From contig CAKVIE010000017.1 of the NCBI GenBank assembly GCA_934754505.1, positions 1 through 46,202 of the forward strand: a stretch of 46,202 nucleotides of DNA. The letters are read 5' to 3'. The position numbers were made by a program, and so were the translations under genes. Origin of the DNA: an uncultured Candidatus Melainabacteria bacterium. Its GTDB lineage: Bacteria > Cyanobacteriota > Vampirovibrionia > Gastranaerophilales > Gastranaerophilaceae. Positions 14,957 through 22,415 of this stretch are shown here, piece after piece. Every line of letters begins with the position of its first letter. Position 1 is the stretch's first letter. The notes beneath the pieces are model-generated. The model searched no databases and was not told the origin of the DNA. It saw only the letters and a list, made by a program, of their open reading frames with translations.

Positions 14957-15870
14957 AAAGACTTTATATAAGTTCTTCATTGTATTACCAAGTCTATCAA
15001 CATAACGGAAGAACAATATATGCTCCGAGTGAAGATTTAAAAGAAAAGCAAAAAATCATTTTAAATTTTATAAAATTGGTTTATAAACTAAGCCTGAACA
15101 CTAAAAAATCAGCAATGATACATTGTGCAAAAAAATGGATTCTGAAAACAGATATAAAAAGTTTTTATGAATCGTTTTCAAAAGAACAAATCCAAACAGC
15201 AATTCATGAAATCTGTGAAAAATTAATGGTCGAATACAAAACAGAAATTTCAGAAAAAGATATATTTAAATACTGTACAATTAATGAAAAATTGCCGACA
15301 GGGGCATTGACTTCCGCTCATCTTGCAAATATTGCTTTTGAAGCAATTAAAATTGATGAAGAAATTTATAATTTTTGCAAAGAATTAAATGTTAAATATT
15401 CAAGATATATGGACGATATGACTTTTTCCGCAAATAACAAGTTAAATTTGCAGAAAACAGAAAGTTTTGTTCAAAAACTGTTAGAACAAAATGGTTTTTC
15501 TCTTAATAAAGAAAAAACAAAATATATAAGCGACAATAAAAGACAAGAAGTTCTCGGCATTTTGGTAAATAACAAGAAAACCGCAATATCAAGGATAAAT
15601 AAAAAAACTATCCGTTCTATAATTTTTTACTACTTGAAATCTGTTTATCTTGAAAAGCGGCTCGGTATGAATGTTTTATTCGTAAAGAAAACAAATCTTT
15701 CGGTAATTGCAGGATATATGTCTTATATCAAAAACTCAGACTTAAAATATTATACAAAAATAAAAGAATATATTGCCAACAAAATTAAAAAATTCAACAT
15801 TGATAATTTTGACGAAATAATCTTACTCAAAAAGGCTCTAAAAATTCAGGAAAACGACTTCGGTTGCTAA
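14953..15870 (+). CDS. retron-type reverse transcriptase
   Basis: 305 aa, the size of a bare RT without maturase or endonuclease domain. Motifs: IYAPSEDLKEKQKII near residue 22, catalytic Asp67 in LKTDIKSFYESF, LPTGALTSAHLAN (114-126), YSRYMDDMTFSAN (149-161, Asp154 and Asp155), FSLNKEKTKYI, and RQEVLGILVN (197-206), the counterpart of the retron RQ-VTG-VN motif. YMDD replaces the usual retron YADD, and VLG replaces VTG. Group II intron RTs and diversity-generating RTs fit less well. It should copy a structured RNA into DNA; a candidate template lies just downstream (15907..16064) rather than upstream as in known retrons. Start fixed by ATGA coupling to the ATPase gene. Confidence 0.88.
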   Translation: MKRLYISSSLYYQVYQHNGRTIYAPSEDLKEKQKIILNFIKLVYKLSLNTKKSAMIHCAKKWILKTDIKSFYESFSKEQIQTAIHEICEKLMVEYKTEISEKDIFKYCTINEKLPTGALTSAHLANIAFEAIKIDEEIYNFCKELNVKYSRYMDDMTFSANNKLNLQKTESFVQKLLEQNGFSLNKEKTKYISDNKRQEVLGILVNNKKTAISRINKKTIRSIIFYYLKSVYLEKRLGMNVLFVKKTNLSVIAGYMSYIKNSDLKYYTKIKEYIANKIKKFNIDNFDEIILLKKALKIQENDFGC

Positions 15871-15906
15871 ACAACTTATCATCGAGAAAAATTTTTCTTA
15901 AAACTT

Positions 15907-16064
15907 TTGACGGTGTTCACATTTTTCTATTGCAATCAAAAAGCAGTGAGAAATCACTGCCATTTGATTAAAAAAAAACAACATCGATATAATTTCGAAG
16001 AAATTATATCAACGCACTTGAGTTAAATAACGAGGACACGGTGAAACACCGACCTTATGTTATT
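15907..16064 (+). ncRNA. multi-hairpin RNA downstream of the RT; candidate retron-like template
   Basis: The 389-nt gap 15871..16259 holds no gene. Hairpin 1 (15934..15969): AATCAAA and GCAGTGA arms with a GAAA loop. Hairpin 2 (15986..16010): a perfect 11-bp stem GATATAATTTC with a GAA loop. Hairpin 3 (16026..16064): AATAAC-GAGG...CCTT-GTTATT outer stem and CGGTG-AAA-CACCG tip. In addition CGGTGTTCAC (15911..15920) can pair with GTGAAACACCG (16041..16051), enclosing hairpins 1 and 2 much as a1/a2 enclose a retron msr-msd and competing with the hairpin-3 tip. A TTGACG at 15907 may be its promoter element, but no good -10 follows. Template function is inference. Confidence 0.55.
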
Positions 16065-16156
16065 ATTATATACTCTATATACTTCAAAGCAGGATGTAGT
16101 TTAAGTTAAATTTTCAGAAAATTTAAAAGCCTTTACTTTATTTCCACACAAAAGCG

Positions 16157-16196
16157 AATTTTATTAATATATGTCTCATTTTGACGTACTTACCCT
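16157..16196 (+). repeat. 40-bp direct repeat, first copy
   Basis: Identical over 40 bp to 16927..16966. It carries the CGWC-like and TTGACG boxes and most of the spacer of an island promoter. Confidence 0.85.
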
Positions 16197-16203
16197 GTAT
16201 TAT
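16172..16203 (+). promoter_or_regulatory. island-type promoter of mini-SMC copy 2
   Basis: TGTC, 5 nt, TTGACG, TACTTACCCTG (11 nt), TATTAT. Two RBS-like sequences follow, AGGAGG at 16211 and AAGGAG just before the ATG at 16260. Confidence 0.6.
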
Positions 16204-16259
16204 ACAAAAAAGGAGGTAAAAACTGGACAGGAAGTCAAAATTCAAAATAAGGAGAAAAC

Positions 16260-16928
16260 ATGTATATCCCAAAAATCAATATTAAAAATTTCAAATCTTT
16301 CAAAGATGAAACTATTATACCATTTTGCGAAGGATTAAACATTATAAACGGTGCAAACGGTTCGGGGAAAAGTAATTTTATTAACAGTATAAGATTTGTT
16401 TTATGTGATTTGGAAAATTCAAAAAACATAATTAGAACCAATGAGAAAGAATGCTCTGTTGAAATAATTTTTAACGGAGAAGAAGAAAAAATTATTTTAG
16501 AAAAAAGAATAACCCAAAATGAAGATAATTCTTTTACCGAAAGTTTTTTTCACAATAGACAGCAAGTTTCAAAACAAATATATAAAACTGTTATCAAAAA
16601 TTTATCAGGTATTAGCATTGATAAAAAGTTTGACGAAACTGATTTTAAAACAAAGGTCAAAAATTCAAAAATATATATTTCCGATAATATTTTTGCTTTT
16701 TTAGATTATAAAAAAACAAATGAAATCGGCAATTTTCTAAAAGAAAATTCAAAAGAAAAACAGCTGATTATTGTAAGTCATAACAACGGTATAATTAAAC
16801 ACGCAGATTCCCTGATTGAATTACCGCAAAAAGATAATAAAAAACTTTCAAAAATGATAAAGAACATCTGCCTTTATTGTTGTTTTAGAACAGACTTTTT
16901 CTATAATTTCATGCAACATAAAAACTAA
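16260..16928 (+). CDS. mini SMC/ABC-like ATPase, copy 2
   Basis: 222 aa. N-terminal SMC/RecF head: IKNFKSFKDETIIPF, then Walker A NGANGSGKSNF (about 35-45), intact unlike copy 1 at 4548..5204. A late Walker B-like IFAFLDYKKT lacks the usual Glu, and IIVSHNNGI gives an H-loop-like His. No coiled coil, no zinc hook and no LSGGE signature, so it is about one third the length of typical ABC ATPases in retron or Septu-like systems. RBS AAGGAG precedes the ATG. It sits between the RT/RNA unit and the double-AAA gene, each with its own near-identical promoter, so the three may act together. The C-terminal 25 residues are Cys/Phe-rich. Confidence 0.75.
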   Translation: MYIPKINIKNFKSFKDETIIPFCEGLNIINGANGSGKSNFINSIRFVLCDLENSKNIIRTNEKECSVEIIFNGEEEKIILEKRITQNEDNSFTESFFHNRQQVSKQIYKTVIKNLSGISIDKKFDETDFKTKVKNSKIYISDNIFAFLDYKKTNEIGNFLKENSKEKQLIIVSHNNGIIKHADSLIELPQKDNKKLSKMIKNICLYCCFRTDFFYNFMQHKN

Positions 16929-16966
16929 TTTTATTAATATATGTCTCATTTTGACGTACTTACCCT
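16927..16966 (+). repeat. 40-bp direct repeat, second copy
   Basis: Perfect copy of 16157..16196, beginning at the stop codon region of mini-SMC copy 2. Confidence 0.85.
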
Positions 16967-16973
16967 ATAAAAT
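16942..16973 (+). promoter_or_regulatory. island-type promoter of the double-AAA gene
   Basis: TGTC, 5 nt, TTGACG, TACTTACCCTA (11 nt), TAAAAT; ATG at 16997 after GAAGGG. Confidence 0.6.
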
Positions 16974-16996
16974 ATAAATAAGCGAAGGGATATGAA

Positions 16997-18970
16997 ATGG
17001 ACAATTTTGAAAAAAGATATTTTTTAGATTATTTAGACAAATTAATTGACGAAACTGATATCAGCGATTTCAGATTTGATAGAGTTTTTGATTTTTTTAT
17101 AGAAGAATTTAATGTTGATTATAAGTTATATAAAACTAATAGACATGCCTGTTTAAAGGTAGAAAAAAAGGCTGAACAAAATAACTTTTTAAAAGTTTTC
17201 CAAAAAAATATAGCGGAAATCAAAAAGAATTTTATTGCAAAAGAAACCGTTCTTGAAAAGAAATTAAATATAATAAAAGATATTTATAACCTAAATAAAG
17301 AAGAATATCTGTTTGTTGTATTTTTGATTCTTCAAGAATATAACAAAATTTTCAAAAATTATTTCGATTGTCTTTATAATGATAAAGAAAAAATGTTCAT
17401 ATCAGAATATTTGAACTTACGACTAAATCAAGGACAAAAACTTATTCAAGATTTGATATTAAAAAATGTTCTTATTAACAGACACACAGATAATAAGATA
17501 AATCCTAATTTGATTAACATCTTGGAGAACCCTGATTGCAACACTTATGAAAAAATAAAGACAACTATTTTAGGTCAGCCTGAAAAATCAAAACTTTCAG
17601 TTTCAGACTATAAACATTTGGATTTTGAATTCAAAACGATAACAAAGATTGTTTCCTCGGCATTGAAACAAAAACAAAAAGGCATAAACATTCTTTTGTA
17701 TGGAGATGTCGGAACAGGCAAAACCGAATTTGCAAAACTTATTGCAAATAAAGTCAAAATACCTATGTATCCTGTTATTACAGAAAAAGAGTACAATAAA
17801 GAGGCTTTTCGTGAGGACAGACTAATTGATTTGAATATCAAACAACACATTCTCGGACAAACAGGAAAAGCCTGCATTTTATTTGATGAAGGTGAAGATG
17901 TTTTAAACAGAACCTTCTCAAGCAAAGGTTATTACAACAAATTGCTTGAAACAGTTGGTGTTCCCGTCATTTGGACAACAAACAACATTCAAGATGTTGA
18001 TCCTGCTTTTTTACGCAGAATGACATATTGTGTTCAATTCGAAAAATTAAGTGAAGAAGCAAGATTAAATATTTGGAGCAGAGTTCTCAAAAAAAATAAC
18101 TTAAAAGTTAATAAATCAAAAATTGCAGAACTTAATAAAAACTATAATATCTCACCATCTTTGATTGCAAATGCAGTTCAAATAACAAAAATGATTAACG
18201 GAAACGAAAACAATTTTGAACATTTTATTGAAAATGTTGCAAAAGTTGTAACAAAAAAGAAAAGTGTCAAAAATGCAAAAGGATTCGAAATGGCAAATTA
18301 CAACGAAAATTTAGTCAATACGGATTTAGACATAAAAAACCTTACATACAAAATCAAAAACTGCGAAAAACTCAATTTTTCACTTTGCCTATACGGAGAA
18401 CCGGGAACAGGCAAAAGCCTCTATGCAAAATATTTAGCAAAAGAACTCGGACTTAAAGTTATTTCAAAAAAAGCAAGTGAACTTATGAGTTGTTATGTTG
18501 GAGAAACCGAAAAAAATATCGCAGAAGCATTTGCAGAAGCAAGAGAAAAAGGAGCTATGCTTATTTTTGATGAAGCAGACAGCTTTTTACAAAACAGAAA
18601 TAATGCAGTTAGAAACTGGGAAATTTCTCAAGTAAACGAAATGCTTACAAGAATGGAATCTCATGAATTTCCGTTTATTTGCACAACAAACTTATTAAAC
18701 ACAATGGACGAAGCAAGTTTGAGAAGATTTACATTTAAAATCAAATTCGATTTTTTGACAAAAACACAGGCAAATGCTGCCTTTGAACATTTTTTTGACG
18801 TAAAAAGCTACGACTTGAATATCAAAGGTCTTACAGCAGGCGATTTTGCAACAGTTAAAAAGAAAGCGGATTTTTTAAACGTAACAAATGCCGAAGAATT
18901 AAGAACGATGCTTCTCCAAGAAGTTAAACTAAAAAATTCAAAAGAATTAAAAAATTCCATAGGTTTTTAG
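16997..18970 (+). CDS. ATPase with two AAA+ domains
   Basis: 657 aa. A helical N-terminal region of about 200 residues has no recognised domain. AAA+ domain 1: Walker A GDVGTGKT (236-243), Walker B ACILFDEGED, sensor VIWTTNN, and FLRRM as arginine-finger region. AAA+ domain 2: Walker A GEPGTGKS (about 466-473), Walker B LIFDEAD, sensor FICTTNLL, and ASLRRF. Both sites look competent, though domain 1 has DEGED where DEAD/DEAE is usual. It likely forms a ring that remodels protein or DNA complexes. It ends the plus-strand island series and is closed by a terminator. General AAA+ proteins of mobile islands are the closest analogy; no specific system is recognised. Confidence 0.85.
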   Translation: MDNFEKRYFLDYLDKLIDETDISDFRFDRVFDFFIEEFNVDYKLYKTNRHACLKVEKKAEQNNFLKVFQKNIAEIKKNFIAKETVLEKKLNIIKDIYNLNKEEYLFVVFLILQEYNKIFKNYFDCLYNDKEKMFISEYLNLRLNQGQKLIQDLILKNVLINRHTDNKINPNLINILENPDCNTYEKIKTTILGQPEKSKLSVSDYKHLDFEFKTITKIVSSALKQKQKGINILLYGDVGTGKTEFAKLIANKVKIPMYPVITEKEYNKEAFREDRLIDLNIKQHILGQTGKACILFDEGEDVLNRTFSSKGYYNKLLETVGVPVIWTTNNIQDVDPAFLRRMTYCVQFEKLSEEARLNIWSRVLKKNNLKVNKSKIAELNKNYNISPSLIANAVQITKMINGNENNFEHFIENVAKVVTKKKSVKNAKGFEMANYNENLVNTDLDIKNLTYKIKNCEKLNFSLCLYGEPGTGKSLYAKYLAKELGLKVISKKASELMSCYVGETEKNIAEAFAEAREKGAMLIFDEADSFLQNRNNAVRNWEISQVNEMLTRMESHEFPFICTTNLLNTMDEASLRRFTFKIKFDFLTKTQANAAFEHFFDVKSYDLNIKGLTAGDFATVKKKADFLNVTNAEELRTMLLQEVKLKNSKELKNSIGF

Positions 18971-18992
18971 AACAAGCAAAAAATTCTCCTAT

Positions 18993-19024
18993 AAAAAAGA
19001 ACAGAAAATTTTCTGTTCTTTTTT
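18993..19024. terminator. bidirectional terminator between the island and tsaD
   Basis: Perfect palindrome with GAACAGAAAA / TTTTCTGTTC core flanked by A6 and T6-T7. It serves the double-AAA gene and the convergent tsaD, and marks the right edge of the accessory island. Confidence 0.8.
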
Positions 19025-19028
19025 TATT

Positions 19029-20078
19029 TTACGCTCTTGAAAAAACTTCCGTTCCTACATCAGTTATGACATCCTCGTGAAAATATGCACAAGCTCCTAT
19101 CATCGCCGCATTATCCGTACAATATTTCATTGGCGGAATATAAACTTTATACCCTTTTTCCTCAAAAGCCTTAATCTTTCTTCTCAACTCGGAATTTGCC
19201 GCAACACCGCCTGCCATAACAACCTGATTCATGCCAAATTTTTCAGCAGCTTTTAACGTTTTTTCCGCTAAAATTCCCGTAATATGTTCTCTGAAACTTG
19301 CAGCAACGTCTGCTCTGTCAAAATCAGGATTTTCTGCCGACAATTTCTTTATCAACTGCAAAACCGCCGTTTTCAACCCCGAAAAACTAAAATCAAATTC
19401 TCCGACATGAGCTTTCGTAAACTTATACGCATTCGGATTGCCGTTTTCTGCCATTTTATCCAAATGTAATCCTCCCGGATATGGCAAACCAAGCAATCTC
19501 GCAACTTTATCAAAAGCCTCTCCTGCCGCATCATCTATCGTTTCACCCAAAATTTCACTCTCTGAATAATCAGTAACCTTGATAATCTGCGTATGTCCGC
19601 CACTTACCAACAAAGCAATAAAAGGCGGTTTCAAATCCGTATCAATATAATTTGCACAAACGTGTGCATTCAAATGGTTTATTCCGATAAACGGCTTATC
19701 AAACACTAACGACAAAGTCTTTGCCGCATTCATTCCGACAAGCAATGAACCGACAAGACCGGGACCTACCGTCGCCGCAACTGCCGTTAATTCTTCGGGT
19801 TTTATATCTGCTTCTTCAATCGCCTTTGCAATAACTTCATTCACAGCTTCCAAATGCTCTCTTGCCGCAACCTCCGGAACTACACCGCCAAATTGCATAT
19901 GCGTTTTAATCTGCGATGCTACTACATTTGAGATTACGTCCCGTCCGTTTTTTACCACTGCACAAGCCGTTTCATCACAACTCGATTCAAGTGCCAATAT
20001 CAATGTATCTTTTTCTGCTCCGACTTCGATTATTTCCTCTTTGCCGCTTAACGGACTCGTTAATATCTTTTTTCCCAT
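19029..20078 (-). CDS. tsaD: tRNA N6-adenosine threonylcarbamoyltransferase TsaD
   Basis: 349 aa. Highly conserved: LALESSCDETACAVV, FGGVVPEVAAREH, NHLNAHV with the two metal-binding His, LLVSGGHTQI, GETIDDAAGEAFDKVARLLG, FSFSGLKTAV, MAGGVAANSELR and TDNAAMIG. It transfers threonylcarbamoyl to A37 of ANN-decoding tRNAs, with TsaB/TsaE encoded elsewhere. The protein carries about 25 extra N-terminal residues before the ATPase core; a later alternative start cannot be excluded. It lies 24 nt downstream of a small secreted-protein gene. A chromosomal housekeeping gene, so the island boundary lies to its left. Confidence 0.97.
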   Translation of the reverse strand: MGKKILTSPLSGKEEIIEVGAEKDTLILALESSCDETACAVVKNGRDVISNVVASQIKTHMQFGGVVPEVAAREHLEAVNEVIAKAIEEADIKPEELTAVAATVGPGLVGSLLVGMNAAKTLSLVFDKPFIGINHLNAHVCANYIDTDLKPPFIALLVSGGHTQIIKVTDYSESEILGETIDDAAGEAFDKVARLLGLPYPGGLHLDKMAENGNPNAYKFTKAHVGEFDFSFSGLKTAVLQLIKKLSAENPDFDRADVAASFREHITGILAEKTLKAAEKFGMNQVVMAGGVAANSELRRKIKAFEEKGYKVYIPPMKYCTDNAAMIGACAYFHEDVITDVGTEVFSRA

Positions 20079-20102
20079 TTTTCGCTCTGTTTCTTTTTAT
20101 TC

Positions 20103-20438
20103 TTATTTTTGATTGCTTTTTGACGATTTTTCCGTGTTTTTAACATTTTGTATCGTCACTTTAGAAGATTTTTTTGCCGATTGCTTTTCCGCTTTCATTC
20201 TCTGTTCAAAATATTTAAGAGTTTCTTTATAATCCTTTTTTAAACTCGCTTTGCAATCCTTTTCGCTTAAATTTTGAACTCCGCCGCAAACTCTGTTTAT
20301 TGTTCGCAAATGATAATTGTATTTTCTGCGGGCTAAAAATTCTTCTCTCGCCTCATTTGTCATCGATGGAATTACTAAATCCGCATATACGGGCAAATTC
20401 GCTGCGACCAATAATAATATGACAAAAATCTTTTTCAT
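20103..20438 (-). CDS. small exported protein, unknown function
   Basis: 111 aa with a clear signal peptide (KKIFVILLLVAANLPVYA, cleavage likely after YA near residue 19). The mature part is basic, helical and has two Cys (CGGVQNLSEKDC) that could form a disulfide in the periplasm. The Ser/Lys-rich tail resembles a flexible linker. RBS AAGAAG precedes the ATG. It probably shares a transcript with tsaD. No family recognised. Confidence 0.7.
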   Translation of the reverse strand: MKKIFVILLLVAANLPVYADLVIPSMTNEAREEFLARRKYNYHLRTINRVCGGVQNLSEKDCKASLKKDYKETLKYFEQRMKAEKQSAKKSSKVTIQNVKNTEKSSKSNQK

Positions 20439-20514
20439 CTTCTTTTTATCCCCATTACATTAACAGTTTATTATGATGAGTCCGTTCAGTCAAATATTAT
20501 TTATTACCGCTCGA

Positions 20515-21669
20515 CTACCTCGCTCCGACAGAAAAAACACCACGTCCGTGCTTCGCCTCTATTTTATCCCAAATCTCTGAAATGCTGTCAAATTTTTCCG
20601 TATTATCAAGCAACGAAAGCTGTTTAACCCGTTCCTCCGAAAAATCTCCAACATAAACCCCCGAAGAACGATACAACATATTCTTAAAATATATTTGCTC
20701 AAACATCTCTATCACTTTTCCATTCAACAAATATTCAGCATTCGTCGGTGTCTTAACCCTATCTGTAACAGACAAAATTCTAAAATCCTTTGTCCGCAAC
20801 ATTACCGTTATCTCCGATGTCAAAAGTTCATACTTCCTCATCTTTCGGCAAGCATTATGCAAATGCTCAAGAATGCTCGTCTTTAAAACCTCTTTATCGT
20901 TCGTAACCTTTCTGAAAGATTCCGTCTTTTGAATTAATTTCGGTTTCGCTTCCTCTGAAGATACGGGCATGGTGTCTTCTCCTGCCAGTCCGTATTTTAA
21001 TTCCAATCCTCGTTTACCCATAAAATGCTCGAAAAATTCCTTATCCTTTTTCAAAATATCACCTGCCGTATAAATTCCATGCCCCTTTAATAATGAAGTG
21101 ATATTTCTTCCAACGCCCCAAATTTTTTCAATTTGATAATCGCCGATTTCTTCCTCTATTTTTTCAAAAGGAATATAATAATAAAATTTATCTTTTTTCG
21201 CCTTATCTGTCGCTATTTTGCATAAAACTTTTGAGTTCGCAATCCCGACCGAAACAGGAATACCCGTTTCTTCAAGAATTTTTTCCGACAATAATTTCGC
21301 TAATTGCTCATACCCGTCAACACCATAAACCTTCTCCAACCCCGTTACATCCAAAAAAGCTTCATCTATCGAACAAACTTCCACAGTGGGAGAAAATTCT
21401 CTCAAAATTTTTCGAACTCTTTTTGACATCTCATGGTAAAACTTCATATCCGACGACAAATAAACAACATTCGGAAAATCTTCCTTTGCCTTAAATAACG
21501 GATACCCCATCGGCAAACCCATTGCCTTTGCCTCTTTTGACCTCGAAATCACACAGCCGTCACAATTACTCAAAACACAAACAGCCTGCCCTTTTAAATC
21601 AGGATTTTTTAAAATTTCACAAGATACAAAAAAATTATTACAATCAGCTAATGCCAAAACTTTTTTCAT
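20515..21669 (-). CDS. umuC: Y-family DNA polymerase, UmuC-like
   Basis: 384 aa from the ATG at 21669; the longer frame upstream runs through a terminator and is not used. Motifs: LADCNNFFVSCE (metal-binding Asp), LSNCDGCVISRSKEAK, the SIDEAFLDVTG catalytic acids, VSVGIANSKVLCKIA, the KIWGVGRN helix-hairpin-helix, and a little-finger domain. The NN-DGCVISRS signature points to UmuC (pol V) rather than DinB. Error-prone lesion bypass in the SOS response. Directly downstream of the lexA/umuD-like gene, with a terminator hairpin between that may lower its expression. No LexA box of its own is seen, so it depends on read-through from the lexA promoter or on a weak internal promoter. Confidence 0.9.
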   Translation of the reverse strand: MKKVLALADCNNFFVSCEILKNPDLKGQAVCVLSNCDGCVISRSKEAKAMGLPMGYPLFKAKEDFPNVVYLSSDMKFYHEMSKRVRKILREFSPTVEVCSIDEAFLDVTGLEKVYGVDGYEQLAKLLSEKILEETGIPVSVGIANSKVLCKIATDKAKKDKFYYYIPFEKIEEEIGDYQIEKIWGVGRNITSLLKGHGIYTAGDILKKDKEFFEHFMGKRGLELKYGLAGEDTMPVSSEEAKPKLIQKTESFRKVTNDKEVLKTSILEHLHNACRKMRKYELLTSEITVMLRTKDFRILSVTDRVKTPTNAEYLLNGKVIEMFEQIYFKNMLYRSSGVYVGDFSEERVKQLSLLDNTEKFDSISEIWDKIEAKHGRGVFSVGAR

Positions 21670-21698
21670 TATAACCGCCTTTTTCTTGCAGAATTGGT

Positions 21699-21732
21699 AA
21701 AAAAAACGGGCAAAAATGGGGGAATTTGCCCG
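21699..21732 (-). terminator. terminator or attenuator between lexA and umuC
   Basis: Minus strand stem CGGGCAAA / TTTGCCCG with a 10-nt loop, followed by eight T. It lies 25 nt after the lexA stop and 30 nt before the umuC start. Confidence 0.75.
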
Positions 21733-21756
21733 CATGTTGTATATGTTGTATAAAAT

Positions 21757-22332
21757 TTATACCTTTCTGACTATACCTTTTACCGTACCGAATATCTCAA
21801 GTGTTTCTTTCGGCCTTAATATCGGATATTCGGGGTTTGCAGGTTCTAACCATACATCACTGCCTTTTTTTCTCAAGGTTTTCAAAGTATAGCCTCCGTC
21901 TATGTATGCCAAAACGATATCTCCGCTGTTGGCATGACTGCATTTGTTTACAACAACCGTATCACCCTCGAAAATCCCTAAATCTATCATGGAATCTCCT
22001 CGGACTTTGAACAAAAATGTCGAAGGATTGTCTATGTTGAATTCCTCATCTAATGATACTCTTTTTTCAACATAATCCTCTCCCGCTGTCGCAAAACCTG
22101 CTCGAACGCTCGACATCATTTGTATCGCTCCAAATAAATTTTTGTTTATTTTATAACGATTGTTTTCTTCATATATTAAATTTTCTTCTTTGAATTTATT
22201 GAAATACTGCCATACCGAATTTTTATGTTTAAATCCGAATTGCTGTGCAATGGTTTCAAAGCTCGGCAAAACGTCTTTTCCGTACTGCTGCTTGAGTTTT
22301 TCAAAAAATTCTTTTTGTTTCTCTGTAAGCAT
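21757..22332 (-). CDS. lexA: LexA/UmuD-like SOS repressor
   Basis: 191 aa. N-terminal winged helix (about 1-65; FETIAQQFGFKHKNSVWQYF), then a S24 self-cleaving domain: cleavage site Ala78-Gly79 in SVRAGFATA, catalytic Ser114 in GDSM, Lys151 in YTLKTLRK. The AGF cleavage context and adjacency to umuC resemble UmuD, but the HTH makes it a LexA-type repressor. Activated RecA triggers self-cleavage after DNA damage. The promoter at 22339..22367 contains a palindrome that is probably its own operator, and the transcript is predicted to start at the ATG itself, so it may be leaderless. Confidence 0.9.
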   Translation of the reverse strand: MLTEKQKEFFEKLKQQYGKDVLPSFETIAQQFGFKHKNSVWQYFNKFKEENLIYEENNRYKINKNLFGAIQMMSSVRAGFATAGEDYVEKRVSLDEEFNIDNPSTFLFKVRGDSMIDLGIFEGDTVVVNKCSHANSGDIVLAYIDGGYTLKTLRKKGSDVWLEPANPEYPILRPKETLEIFGTVKGIVRKV

Positions 22333-22338
22333 ATTTTT

Positions 22339-22367
22339 ATTATAGACAAATGTCTATAAAATTTCAA
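22339..22367 (-). promoter_or_regulatory. lexA promoter with LexA-type operator
   Basis: Minus strand TTGAAA, 17 nt, TATAAT. A palindrome TATAGACA-NN-TGTCTATA at 22341..22358 lies between -35 and -10 and overlaps the -10, as expected for autorepression. The start site falls at the ATG at 22332. Confidence 0.75.
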
Positions 22368-22415
22368 GAGGTTATTTAAAAATTTTTAAAAAATGTTATA
22401 ATAAAGGGCATAATC

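Noticed and set aside
15934..15969. Hairpin after the RT as its terminator
   Set aside because: It is followed by A8, not T's, on the RT strand; it could act only for the opposite strand.
16172..16203. Ordinary sigma70 promoter at the island sites
   Set aside because: TTGACR to TATAAT is 11 nt at all good sites; alternative -10s at 16-17 nt are poor except at 8501.
14953..16250. Diversity-generating retroelement
   Set aside because: No template/variable repeat pair, no Avd-like gene, and the RT motifs are closer to retrons.
14953..16250. Group II intron
   Set aside because: The RT lacks maturase and endonuclease domains and no domain V-type hairpin is visible downstream.
16223..16259. Leader peptide starting with CTG after AGGAGG at 16211
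   Set aside because: Non-standard start, out of frame with the gene at 16260, and no conserved features.
20515..21735. Longer umuC starting at 21735
   Set aside because: The extra 22 codons run through a clear terminator hairpin and match nothing; ATG 21669 fits the family.
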